From: Reclinomonas americana ATCC 50394
Taxonomy: Eukaryota; Jakobida; Jakobea; Jakobida
Assembly (NCBI GenBank): GCA_048213135.1
Contig: PS015021.1
Span: forward strand, 1 to 44,743
DNA length: 44,743 nucleotides
Direction: 5' to 3'
A program made the position numbers and the translations under genes. Below, in pieces: positions 21,315 through 34,000 of this stretch. The notes beneath the pieces were generated by a model. That model was given only the letters and a program-made list of their open reading frames with translations, was not told the DNA's origin and did not search any database. How positions within the stretch are numbered: position 1 is the first letter of the stretch; the number at the start of each line of letters is the position of its first letter.

Positions 21315-21408
21315 CCGCGGAAGGGTGCGGACCACACACAATCTTTCTCCTCTCTCTCGTGAGCCAAGAAACCTTGCTCTTTTTCCTTCACCCCACCCCC
21401 TAATCATC

Positions 21409-21768
21409 ATGGCCTTTGCGATCCCCAACCCCTTTGCCTGGGACGAGTCATTCGACGTGAAGAGCGACTTCTTCAACGCCCAACACCAGCACCTCTTCCA
21501 GCTCATCAACGACCTCGATGCCGACCGCAACAGCGCGCCCAAGCTGAAGGCGCTGCTCGACTTTGTCGTGCAACACTTCAAGGACGAGGAGGATGCGTTT
21601 GACGCACACGACTACGCCGAGAAGGTGGCACACAAGGCGATCCACGCCAAGTTCCTGTCGGACTGCGGTGGCGTCAGCGCCGTCAACGAGGATGTGATGC
21701 ACTTTGTCAAGCAGTGGCTGGTGACACACATCAAGGGCTCAGACATGGCCTACGCTGGCAAGGTGTAA
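21409..21768 (+). CDS. Hemerythrin (canonical, all seven iron ligands)
   Basis: An intronless 119-residue frame matching the whole length of classical single-domain hemerythrin (PF01814). The family's di-iron ligands can all be assigned: His26, His56, Glu60, His75, His79, His107 and Asp112. The flanking text is typical: WDESF at 11-15, HFKDEE, HKAIH, and WLVTHIKGSD near the end. Hemerythrins bind O2 reversibly at the di-iron site; a soluble cytosolic oxygen carrier or sensor is inferred. The resemblance to invertebrate oxygen-carrying hemerythrins is stronger than to bacterial sensory ones. ATG at 21409 is preceded by ATCATC and a pyrimidine-rich leader. It stands alone, with no operon-like partner. 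Confidence 0.95.
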   Translation: MAFAIPNPFAWDESFDVKSDFFNAQHQHLFQLINDLDADRNSAPKLKALLDFVVQHFKDEEDAFDAHDYAEKVAHKAIHAKFLSDCGGVSAVNEDVMHFVKQWLVTHIKGSDMAYAGKV

Positions 21769-22474
21769 TGGACTGACAACGCAATGAAGAATAAGCATTG
21801 CATAATGTNNNNNNNNNNNNNNNNNNNNNNNNNNNNNNNNNNNNNNNNNNNNNNNNNNNNNNNNNNNNNNNNNNNNNNNNNNNNNNNNNNNNNNNNNNNN
21901 NNNNNNNNNNNNNNNNNNNNNNNNNNNNNNNNNNNNNNNNNNNNNNNNNNNNNNNNNCGCGCAGTGGAGTGGAGTGGCGAGGGCGTGTCACGGGCGATTG
22001 GGGTGAGTGAATGGCGGGGAGATGCGCGTCCGTCTGCCGACCTCGAGCGCGGCACGGCATAAACGGGTTTGTACATGATGGTGCTGTGCTTGTTCACTGC
22101 AGAGGGCGGTCGTCTGTGTTGTGCACGCTCGGTTACAGTCTGAGAGGTGAGTGACGCGCCGACGATGCCCATGGCGCCAGCAGTGGTGCAAGGTGCGTTT
22201 TTCATAGTTTCCGAACACGAGCATCATTCTGCAAAAGATGCACACGAGAGAGAGAAGGGAGAGAGCACCTTGCTGCGGCCTGTGATGTCACGGCATGTGT
22301 GAGCATGTGTGTACATGGTACCGTGTGCTGCTTGCCTCGGGAAGTGGAGGGAGAGTGAATGAGGGCAAGCATTTCCGACCGATTCCAAGATTCACTGCGA
22401 ACAATGGCAAAGATGCTTGCTCTGCAGCAACTTTTTCCGCTCCCACTCTCTCTCTCTCTCTCTCCTCCGACGCA
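21769..22474. other. Intergenic region with assembly gap (N 21809-21957)
   Basis: After the hemerythrin stop, 40 bp of unique sequence run into N (21809-21957). The rest is mixed-composition sequence with an 80-codon minus-strand frame that shows no recognisable motif. I find no gene I can support. Confidence 0.6.
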
Positions 22475-23114
22475 TTAGTAGGGGGTGTTGCTGTTGTCCT
22501 TGAAGTAGTCAAAGTCGACGCACTTGTAGGTGATCTCCAGCACGCGGAAGCCGACGTTGCCGGTGCCGTTGCCGAGCGCACCCGAGTTGTCCTGGTGGTT
22601 CCAGCACCTGGCGTAGTTGCCAGTGAAGGGCGAGCCCTCGAGGTCCTCCACGCGGCTCCAGCACTGGTTCTTGCCGTTGCACGACTGGCCGACTTGGTGC
22701 TGCGCGAGGGGGAGAGTAGAGTGAGAGTGAGAGTGAGAGAGTGGAGAAAGAGGGAGTGAGAGAGAGGAGAAAGACGGAGCGGGAGAGGAAGAGGGAGAAG
22801 GGAGAGAGAGAGGGAGTGCACTGGTGCACGCGATATGTGTGAGAGAGTGTGTGAAAGAGAGAGCGAGGAGAGTGAGAGAAAACAAGAGATCGCGGCAACG
22901 CCGAAGCACCGCGCACGACAGCCGACAGGATAAAGATGTTGCCACCGGTGCGGCAGTCGAGATCGACAGCCCAGCCACCGCACGCCTCGTAGATCTTGAC
23001 GGGCTCGGCTTGGGGATCGGCTTGGGCGGGTAGATGATCTTCTTCAAGCTTGCGGAGTTTGCTATGTAGACCAATCGACTCTGACCGTAGACGGACAAAT
23101 TGGTGCTGCGCCAT
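22475..23114 (-). CDS. Small SUEL/galactose-lectin-like protein (tentative)
   Basis: Two minus-strand exons (23114-22917 and 22699-22475) give a 140-residue model. The first contains ACGGWAVDLDCRTGGNIFILSAV, like the opening strand of SUEL/Gal_Lectin domains (PF02140: Ala-Cys ... Cys ... GG-x-I-x-I-x-SA). The second has SCNGKNQCW and, at the end, GFRVLEITYKC, like the C-N-G-K-x-x-C and K-Y-L-x-V-x-Y-x-C elements. The usual YGR stretch between them is missing, so an exon may be lost or the domain is atypical. The start is uncertain: the frame is open further upstream, and an overlapping frame (VYGQSRLVYIANSAS) also looks protein-like, so a frameshift or unseen intron is possible. No signal peptide is visible. 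Confidence 0.42.
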
Positions 23115-23832
23115 CCATTCGAAAAAATCAACACGCCATGGAGCAGAGCTCTGGTTCGCCGCCTTCTTACGCTTTCTCCTTGTCTCTACTAGACACATAG
23201 AACCACCGTGCGCAAAAGAGATAGACTCAGAACGTATGGAGGGTGTCCGATGGCCGGCCATTTGCCTCCCACTCACTCTTTCTCTCTCACTCACTCTGTC
23301 TCTCACTCATTCTGTGTGTGTGTGTGTGCACATGCACTGCACTTGCACTCTCCCACTGCGTGTGCGTGTGCAACTGCATCTCACGCGCCCGATATGTTTG
23401 ATATGTCACTCACACGTGCCTTGTCTGACTCTTTCACGCGCACGACACTCTCTCTCTCTCTGTGCGCGAAAGAGACACACACGCACACGAGCAGAGTGTG
23501 TGAGAGAGAAAGCGAGAGAGAAAAGAGCAAATGAGTGAGAGAGGCGCGCGTGTAAATTGACACTCGGGCGCTCTCTCGCTCTCACGTACACGCACACACG
23601 CGCACACGCGCACAACCATGCTCTCTCACACGCACGCGCACACACAGCGAGAGAGAGACACACACACATTGACACGAGAAACCGTTGATTGTTGACACTC
23701 ATCACTCACTCATCAATACACACACGCGCACACGCAGAGCTCTTCCCCGTTCACCGGCTTCCGCTGCGAAGACGGCAGTGGACGTTGAACCCACTCACCG
23801 GCAACGATAACGGCGGGAATGAGTCACCAGCC
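23115..23832. other. Divergent intergenic region with CA/GA microsatellites
   Basis: Dinucleotide-rich sequence ((CT)n, (GT)n, (CA)n near 23275-23340, 23445-23530 and 23580-23670) separates the lectin-like gene from the giant fibre gene. An in-frame TGA at 23686-23688 closes the fibre frame, and no ATG lies in frame between it and 23833. Confidence 0.6.
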
Positions 23833-26800
23833 ATGATGATGCGACCGGCGTCTGTGATGACCATGCAAGAGATTGGGAGTGTCGCTGCGCCTCCACCGCC
23901 TCTGCAGCCGTCGTCGTCAATGTTTGGGAGAGGAGCTGTTGGTGGCTCGATTGGTGTATTGGCGGCACCGTCTGCGCCGCATGGGCATAGCACAACGCGT
24001 CCGTCGTCGACCATGTCGCATCGGCCGTTTGAGAGACCGCATGTGACGACGCTGCCGTTTGCGCATTTGCCGCAGAATGGACCGCCGCCGGATGCGTCGT
24101 CGGTGAGCTGCGAGTGGGGAAGAGGAAAGGGGGGGAGGGGAAGAGGGGAAGGAGAATGAGAGGGAGATAGTGACTGCTGGTGGTGGATTCGTCTGTGTGT
24201 GTGTGTGTGTGTGTGTCTCTCTCTCTCTCTCTCTCTCTCTGTCTGTCTGTCTCTGTCTCTCTCTGTCTCTCTCTCTCTCTCTCTTTCTTTCTCTCGTCAG
24301 GAGGAGCTGGAGAGCGTCTAGAGACATTGAGGGTCGAAATGCCTGCTTTACTCTGCCCTGCGTTCTCCATCCGGAAGGCACTCTCGTTCTCCCCTTCGTG
24401 GTTCCGAGTTCTGCTCGTTCTCCTTCATCTTTTAGAGCACACTCTGGCATCGCTCGGTGAAGGTGTACAAGGCATGCGGTGGCTGGGCGGTCGATCTCGC
24501 CTGCCACACCGGTGGCAACATCTTTATCCTGTCGGCCGTCGCGCCCTCAGATCTGTCAATGAGATGCATGGGCGAGGTCACTCTTTTGCTGCATTGTGTG
24601 TTTCCGAGTCTCCACTCGGTTGTCCTACATCCTGTTTCTCGCGCGAGAGAAGTACGTGAGAATGCACAATGGCAAGTCTGCGTGTTTCCGATCTGTCGCT
24701 CATTTCCAGGCTCTTCTCGTGTTATGGAGATCAGCCGTTCTCTTCTTCCTCCGATTCTCGGATGTAGATACTCGTTTTCTTCACGTCTGTTCCGGGTTGT
24801 ATTACGCATGTGACACGTGAGCCCGCTGTGTGCACCTTCTTGCACACATGTCAATCCCTCTCCATTTGAAATCTCCTTTCCCTCGCTGAATAATTTCGAT
24901 CTTTTTCTCCCTGCCCTTTATTTGCTTACCCCCTTTCCCCTTGCAGAGCGTCATGGGCTACAACGCCGACCTCCCTCCCCTCCCTGGCGTCCTTCGCCCC
25001 AATGGCGGTGTCGGCACTCACCACATGTTGGAGGACGTGGACTACGACGCCGGTGTGGTCAGCGAGGTGCCGACTCACGGCGATGCGTCGACCATGTCGA
25101 GACGCACGGTGGTGACGCCGCTGGAGAGGAGACTCGGCGGCCCGTTTACGCGTCCCACCAATGCCGGTGTGCACGCTCTGGCACGTCGCAATGCGGCCAA
25201 TGCACACAATCTGGCCACTGACATTGGCGCACCCGGGTGGCCGCCACATGCGCGTGCCATTAGCGCGCTGGGCACGCGGGCCGACGACACGTTTGAGGAC
25301 AGTGCGTTTGGGTCGCCGACGCCGCGCGAACGCATGCATTTGCGTCGTGCAGTGGAGGACGGCCGGACCGCGTCGCCGCTGCCCGCCGTCACGCACAACG
25401 GCAACAACACTTCGATGCACGTGAGCAGCGACAGCGGAGTGAGTGCCGCGCTCAACAACAACGAGGCCGGCAGCCCCATGTCCATGGCCTTGGTGCCTCT
25501 CTCGCCGCCACAGCACCAGCACCAGCNNNNNNNNNNNNNNNNNNNNNNNNNNNNNNNNNNNNNNNNNNNNNNNNNNNNNNNNNNNNNNNNNNNNNNNNNN
25601 NNNNNNNNNNNNNNNNNNNNNNNNNNNNNNNNNNNNNNNNNNNNNNNNNNNNNNNNNNNNNNNNACCAGCACCAGCAGCACTCGCCAGGTGGCCCGCCGC
25701 CACAACCCCCGCCACTCCCACCACTGCCGCACCTGCTGCTGGGCGGCGGCAACTCGCCATCGAACGGCCCGCAGCTCATTCCACAGGCACCGTCGCCGCT
25801 GCATCGTGACCCGAGTGGCGACGGGTCGGGTGTGGTGCTGCAGTCGTCGGGCGCGGTGGCTCCACTCGGCACTGTGAACTCACAGCCGTCCCGATCGCTC
25901 TCCAAGACGAAGAGTCGCTTCGCCAAGGCGTTCTCCAACGCCTGTGGCCGCAATGTGTGGAACCGGCGCACAACCTTGTGGATTGTGGCCGGTTTCCACG
26001 TTGTATTGTTCTATTTGATAGCGGGCATGGTATTCAAGCTTTCGCCCCTTGTATTCTCCAAGAGCACCAACCTCGGTACCACGACTGTCACTCGTGAGTA
26101 GGGGGTTGCGGGAGGTAGTCTCTCTTGTTTTCTTCGATGTCGCCTCATTCATTTTGTGTTGTGCGCAGAGTTGTCGGGGTCCACTATTATTGCCACCACC
26201 ACGGTCACGGCGCCGTCGGTGAATGTGCAGTCCAACACCACTGACGCCGAGCTGGCCATGCTGTCGTCAAGAACGGCTCGGTTGACATTAGCCGGTGGCT
26301 CGTCGGCGGCGGGCTTTGCCTTGTCCACTGACGACTCGCGACATCTCTCACTGGAGCGCGACGGCGAACAGTTGCTGCTGTTTATGCCGAGTGTGGACAG
26401 TCTCAATCGCCGACGGTTTGCTCCCCGCGTGTGTTTTTGCCACTCCACTGTGGATTGTATCTGACGGGGTTGTCCCCCTGCAGATTGTTCCAAACGAGCG
26501 AGAATCGCACCATGGTCCGCATCGTACCGACCACGGTGCAATTTGGCGACAGCTCTGTCGCTGACGTGTCGCTGACTCGCGTGTCGTCCATCGCCTCTGG
26601 CGGTCTCACCACAATCTCCGGACAGAGTAGCGTTGCGTGTGGGCGGTGCTGCTTATTTATATGCTGAGATGTACTGATTGTTGTGGATCGGCGCAGTCCA
26701 CGGCCGTGGGCGGCCACTCTGTTCTCACTGGCGGCAGTGGCATCACTGGAGGCGATGCTCGTGTCATCGGCGGCGGCGGATCCGGCAGTTGCGTGTTACC

Positions 26801-27313
26801 TATTCCTCTTCTATGCTCCCTCCGCCAATGCATTATCCTGTCTCTTAACCTTCTCTCTTCACCAGCTTCCATTGGCGGCAATGTTCTGCTGCATGCTGGC
26901 AATGCGGCGTCGACGGTGCAAGCGGGCATTGTACAGGCCTACGGTCGAGCGTTCCAGATCCGACCGGCAGGCACCGGTGCCGACACGGCGTCGGGCGAGT
27001 TGCAGATCGGCATTCGCGCCGACATGTCCAAGTACTTTGCGATTCGCGCCTCGGACGAGAAGCTGTCGTTTGTGAATCAGCAGGGCAACACCATCTTCTC
27101 GTTCCCCGCCACCGGCTCCTTCACCTTTGACAACTCGGTCAGCTTCGGCAACGAGATTTTGGTGTCGGCCACCGACAATGATGCGCACTTTACGGCGCGC
27201 ACCACGCTGGCCAGTTGCGTTGATCGAAAATCCGGGCTCTCTTGTGTGTCACTTTCGCTGGATCTTTCCTTACCACTTTCCTCACCACTTTCCTCTCCGT
27301 CGCATTTCTTCGC

Positions 27314-27348
<35 letters not shown>

Positions 27349-27944
27349 ACTCGACGACCGACACGACGAGAGAACGAGGGGAAGTAGGNNNNNNNNNNNN
27401 NNNNNNNNNNNNNNNNNNNNNNNNNNNNNNNNNNNNNNNNNNNNNNNNNNNNNNNNNNNNNNNNNNNNNNNNNNNNNNNNNNNNNNNNNNNNNNNNNNNN
27501 NNNNNNNNNNNNNNNNNNNNNNNNNNNNNNNNNNNNNNNNNNNNNNNNNNNNNNNNNNNNNNNNNNNNNNNNNNNNNNNNNNNNNNNNNNNNNNNNNNNN
27601 NNNNNNNNNNNNNNNNNNNNNNNNNNNNNNNNNNNNNNNNNNNNNNNNNNNNNNNNNNNNNNNNNNNNNNNNNNNNNNNNNNNNNNNNNNNNNNNNNNNN
27701 NNNNNNNNNNNNNNNNNNNNNNNNNNNNNNNNNNNNNNNNNNNNNNNNNNNNNNNNNNNNNNNNNNNNNNNNNNNNNNNNNNNNNNNNNNNNNNNNNNNN
27801 NNNNNNNNNNNNNNNNNNNNNNNNNNNNNNGTCCGCCGACCACCGCGTCGCGTACGTCGTTCGGTCGTACGTACGTAACGTAACCGTCGTCTCTTGTGTG
27901 TCTCTTCTCTCGTCGTCGTCGTCGTCGTCGTCTCTCTCTCGTCT

Positions 27945-28003
<59 letters not shown>

Positions 28004-31000
28004 CTTTCTCTTTTTTTTCTCACATCTCTCTCCCTGTGGCGTTGTGCAGCCGCATCATCTCGCCTGGACCTGTCCGTCACAACGCACACGGCCACACTCA
28101 ATCTTAGCTCAAGCATTGGTCGCCTGCAACTGGCCACCAATGATTTGCCGATTGAGATTGCCGCCGGCAGCTCCACGGTCAAGGTACAGTGTGTTGCTTT
28201 CCCTCGCACATCGGGCCTGTCAGCTGTTCTCACCTACTCGCCGCGCGTAGATCTTGTCGCCGGTGGAGTTGACGACCATCAACACACCGTCGTCGAACAC
28301 GGTGTCGCCGCTGAGTCTATCGCCGACTTCCAATATAATATCTGTCGGTAGTTCGTCAGCCGACCTCACCATCAAGCGTCCCGACCGGATCGACAATGTC
28401 ACCGGCTCGCTGACTCGAATTGTGGGCCAGCAATCCAACGGAACCACGGGCGGCGCAGTGTGCGTGCTTCTTTCTTTTGGTTCCCCCACATATCCATTCC
28501 ATCCCTCATATTTCTTTCGTATTCTTGCAGTCGCATTGAGGGTGGTTCGGGATCGGTTACCCGCGGCGCTGTGCAGATCGCCACCGCCAACCCGGGACCC
28601 GTGGTCATTGGAACCACTGGTGGCTCTCTGCAGGTGGACAGTCCGACTGTGTTCTCGCAGGCCGTGACGCTGGGTGGCTCGGTCTCCTTTAGCTCCCAGC
28701 TGGATCTGGGCAGTGGTCAGTTGTTCGCCTCGGCCGCAAGTGCGCTGGTTCTTGGCAGCACCACGCAGGTTTAACGCAATGCTCCCGTGTCCGATGCGCC
28801 CCCAAATGCTGCGTTGCCTGACTCCCGTGCGCAATGTGTGTGTGTATGTGCAGAGTCTGTTTGTCATTCGGCGACCGGACCAGACGAGTACTGCGGGCCT
28901 GGATCTGCAGATCCGTGCAGGCCGCGGCTCCACTCCTGGTGCCGTCACCGTCGGCAGCACCACCGACACCTCCAATGTCACCGTCACCTCGGCGTCGAGC
29001 ACGACCATTGACTCGGTGGCCACACTCACCATTGGCGCCACGGCGACCACAGTGACAGTTGGTCGAGCGAGCGGCACTGTCGCCGTACAGGGATCGCTCT
29101 CTGCCGCCGTCTCGGTCATCTCGCCGCTGATCACCACCGCCAACAGCTCGCTGGCGTTGCAGGCCGGTAATAATCGACTGGAACTCGGCACTCCCACCGC
29201 CGCCTTCACCGTGACACGACCGGTGTACACGGGCACTGGTGTGGCGTCTGGCCTCACTCTGGCTGGTCAGGACTTTTCGACAGGAACCGGCGGCAGTCTG
29301 TTGCGTGCGCAGAGATGAGGGGATAGAAGAGGGCGTACTATTGCTCATGCTCTAACGTTGATGTGCCTCCCTTCCTGACCCCCGCTCTCTTCTGTCCGCG
29401 CTGATCACATCCTCCTCAGCGATATCAATGGCGGCGCGGGAACAACGAACGGCACTGTGTACATTGGCCGCTCGACGACCTCCAGCTTGCAACTTAGCGC
29501 ACCCACCGTGGCCGCCGCCGCCTTTACTGCGCAATCGACGGCCAACTTTTCTGGTGACGTCAACGTTGCTGGTCCCACGTCTCGCGTCTTGGCGTTCGGA
29601 AACGTGTTGCAGGTTGGCGGCACTGATTCGACGACGTTCACCATTACGAGGCCGTCGACTGTGGGCACGGATGCCGTGGCCGGCAGCATTCGCATTTCGG
29701 CGGGCATTGGAACCGGCGTCAACGCCGTCTCCGGCTCGGTGATTATCGGCTCCAACACCACCGCCACGGTGTCGCTTACCGGCGTCAACGTATCGCTGTC
29801 GCCAACCAGCGTGCTGTCGCTGGGCACTGGCGGTACCACCGCGAGCATCCTGCTCGGCCACGCTCTCACACCCGTCACTGTGCAGGGAGCGGTATGTGTG
29901 CTCATCTTTGTCCTGTTGACTTGTGGTATCCCTCGCCTCACTGTTGTGTGTGTGCTTGCCTCGCGCAGTTCACCGCCTCATCGACATTTAGCGTAAATGG
30001 AGATTTGCTGCTGAGTGGAGCCGTACGGTCGCCATCCACCGATCTGTTCTTGCGCTCGTCCACTCGTCGCGTGCAATTGGGAGCATCGTCGGAAATCGGC
30101 GACTACATTCTCTCGCGCCCTGCTCTGTCGTCGGGTGCCGGCAACGACATTCGCCTGCTGGGTCAGGATACAACGGCGGGCTTTACTGCCGGTTCTGTGT
30201 TGCGTAATCGCTGGCCTTCTCCTCTTCGTCCTCCCCCCACTTGCCTCACTTTTTCGCTCCTCGCAGCTACGTGGATGCGGGTGCGGGCTCGGGTTCTGCG
30301 GGCAACGTGTACATTGCCACGACCACGGCGGCTGCCGTGCGCATCGGTCGCGCCACTGGTGGCACCTTCCTCGATTCGTCCACGGTGACGTTCAGTGGCG
30401 ACCTTGCTCTGTCGTCCTCGTCGCGTTTCCTGGCTGCTGGGGCGGCCACTGCGGTTTTCTTTGGCCCCACGGACAGCTCCGAATTCCAGCTGGCGCGTCC
30501 GACGCGCACCACACCGAACGCCACGGGCGGCGACTTGCGCATCCAGGGCGGTCTCGGTACAGGCTCTGGTCTTGCCGGCAAGGTGCATGTCGGTGGCGCC
30601 AGCAAGGCCTCCCCGCAGGTGAACATTGAGGCGCAGGCCATTACGGTGGACAGCGGTTCCACACTCGGTTTGCTGGGCACCAATGTCAACATTGGCTCCT
30701 CAACATCCACTGTGACCATTAACGGAATTGTTGAGTGGCTCCCCCCTCCGCCTCTCCGTGTCATTCTTGGCTCGCAGTCACTGACCTGTATCATTATTGT
30801 TGTTCATGTGTGCAGTTGAATGTGGTGAATGGCCTGCAGTTCAGCGGCACACAGCTGGTGGCCAACACGATTGTGTCGGTGTCGCCGTCCAACAACCTGA
30901 CTCTGCGGCCGACGAGCAATATTCTCGTACTCGGTGGCGATGCGGGAATCGTCATTGGCCGCCCACAAAACTCTGGCGCCAGCGGCACTACCACGCAGTA

Positions 31001-34000
31001 CCAGGGACAGCAGGGCACCGGTTCACTGGCCGGAGGCGATATCCTCTTCGACGCTGGCGCCGGCCCCTCAGTTCCTCTGGAAGGCTACGTGCTCATTGGC
31101 ACGCAGGCCGGCCGTGAGGTGTGGATTGGCAAGTCGGCGAGCAGCCGTGTGCTGGTGCAGTCGGCGGCGCTTGAGCTGTCTGGTGTGCTGCGAGTGGCCT
31201 CCACGCAGTCCATCACGACCTCGCCCACCGGTGCCACCATGACGCTCCCGTTCGGCGAGCCCGACAACTCCACTTTCCGACTGCAGCGTCGCACGGCGGG
31301 TTTGGCGGCTGCCGGCTCCATGGCTGTGGTGAGTGGGCGAGCGACACACATACCACAAGCAACACCCAAGCTCCCTCGCATCTCTCTCACACACTTTATC
31401 TCGCCACTTGCAGCTTGGCGCACAGAGCACGGGTGCCACTGGTGGTAATCTGCTGGTCGCTGGCGGCGACGGCATCACCACTGGCGGTTCGTTGACATTG
31501 CGTGGCGGTGCCGACACTACCGGCAACTACACTGGTGGCGTCACAATCGGCACCGTGGACACGACTCCACTCGCCGTGCAGTCGCGTGTGCTCACCATGG
31601 ATTCCGTGACGTCAATGGCCATTGGCGGCTCATCCACCGGCGCCGTTACCATCGGCAACGCCTCGAACTCGCTCACTGTTGGCTCTGTGGTGCGTGGGCG
31701 CGTACTCTTATCTGTATAAGAAGAAGAAAAATGACACTCACCTCACTGTGTTTTTTGCTTGGACAGGCGACGTTTTCGCGCGCCGTGACCATGAACAATG
31801 CACTGACCGTTACTGGCGCCGTCAGCATGAGCTCCACGCTGGCGGTGACTGGTTTGCTCGATGCTACGGGCGGCGTGCGTACCGGGTCGGTGGTGTCGCA
31901 GGCTGGCGACGTGACCATCCGTCCCGCCAGCAACATTGTCACTCTTGGTGGCTCCACGGCTTTCACGCTGACGCGACCCGGTCAAACGGCCGCTGCGACT
32001 TCTGGCACCGATTGGTTCATCACTGGGCAGTCGGCCGTCGACGGCAACGGTGGCAATGTGTTGCGTACCTGTTCCCACACCACGTTTCGTTCTTTCTCGC
32101 TGTGTGTTGCTTACGGAATGCATTCGTTCCTCGCAGCATCATTGATGGCGGGTCGGCGAGTCTCACAGCGGGTCAGACACGACTCGGCACAGTGCGCGGC
32201 GATGTGGTGATTGGGCGCGCCGGCAGTGCCCTGACAGTGTCGGCGGCCACCACCACTGTCACCAATGCGCTGGTGGTTGGCACATTGTCGACGACAACCA
32301 CCGCCTCCATCGGCACCGACTTGACGGTTGTCGGCTCGGTTCTGTCGCCCGCGCAGACACTGACTTTTGGCGACACGACCACGGCGGCGTTTACCATTAA
32401 GCGGCGCGATCGAGTTGGAACCGGCTCTGATCTGTTGATCGAGGCCGGCCAGAACACAACGGGCGGCACTGACGGCAATGTCGTCATTGGTGCGGCGACG
32501 TACCGCACCAATCGTGTGACTGCGCAAGCCAAGTCAGTGGTTCTGGACTCGAGCGGCACGATTTCGGTCACTGCGTCGGGCGGCAATGTCAGCGTGCAGT
32601 CCACCGGCGCCAACGCATTTGAGGTGCAGCTGGGCACCTCGGGCAAGATCACGCGAGTCATGGGCGATGTTGCGTTGGCTGTGTCATCTCTCTCCTTGTT
32701 TTCAATTTGCTCATGGCGCGCACCTCAGTTCTACGTCATGGGCACCGCCAACTTCGGCTCCTCGCTTCTGCTGCTGAACACACTCTCGGCCACGACGCTG
32801 ACTGCCCTCACGCTGGCGTCGCCAACGGGCCAACCGCTGAACATTCAGCCCGACACGAGCGTGATCAATCTGACTGGCGCAGCCGGTGTCAGCTACGTCG
32901 TTCAGCGCACGGCACGTGCGACAGGTTCCGGTGATGCGCTGCGCTTCTTTGGACAGAGCACGGCCGAAATCAACCGCAGTGGCGGCGATGTGTGAGTAGT
33001 TGAGAGAGAGGGAGGAGACGTGTGAAAGGGGATTCTTTGGTGGCTGACGTCCTGTTTTTTCTCTGTTCACCCCATAGGTATATCGACGCTGGTTCGCCGG
33101 GAGGTGGCACCGGAACAGAGGGCAACATCTTTGTCGGCACTTCGGCGTCGCGTACGGTGAGTCATGCACGGTCTCTCTCGTAGTCACAGTGCGCTCCATT
33201 TCCGTAGTTTCCTGACGTCCCGTTTCCCACAGATTACGGTTGGCAAGGCCGCCACAGCTGCCCTCTTCTTGACCGCCGTGCAGACCAATGTCACCGGCCC
33301 ACTCAACGCGCAGTCCACGTTGACGGTGCGCGGAACCCATGTCTATCTATGTGTGTGGGGACAAAGTTGCTGATTACCAGTGCCTGCAGGTCACGGGCAC
33401 CACGCTGCACAATGGCGCCACCACTTTTGCGGCTCCGCTGACGGCTGCGACCGACACTTTGGAGTTGCAGGGCACGCCAAGCGCTTCGACATCGTTGTTG
33501 ATTCTGCGCACCGTTGATCGCGCACTCGCCAGGTGCGTCAGAGTATGTGGAGTCCCTTGTGCGGAAGAGAGGAATCATCGTTCTCATCGAAACGACGAAC
33601 ACAGTGCGGCCATGAATCTGCGCGTGGCACCGGGAACCGGCACTGGCAGCACGCTGTTCCTCGGTGCGACCTCCAAGCAGACAACTCTCGTGCAGGTCGA
33701 AGGCACCACCGTGTCGCTGGTTTCGGCCAGTGTCACGATTGATGGCACCAACATTGGCATTGGCACCGTGGACACGACACTGACCTCGATTCAGATGGCT
33801 CGCGCCGGCAAGCCCACCAATGTGCTTGGCTCGGTGAGTAGCCGCAAACTCACTGTCTCCTCCTGCCTGTTAAGTCCTCTTGCCCGCTGCTCACTCATCA
33901 CACTTGCCATGGGCGCAGCTGACCGTGGCCGAGACGGCGACAGTGACCACGGAAGTGGTGACGCCGCAGCTCCGGAGTGCCTCGGCCAACCTCAACATCA

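Noticed and set aside
22917-23134. Overlapping frame (VYGQSRLVYIANSAS) in the lectin-like exon
   Set aside because: It reads protein-like upstream but loses the ACGGWAVDL segment shared with the relic copy; kept only as a sign that the gene start or frame is uncertain.
28220-29257. Antisense 345-codon frame opposite fibre exons 8-10
   Set aside because: It crosses fibre introns and exons alike and has no domain; shadow of the coding strand.
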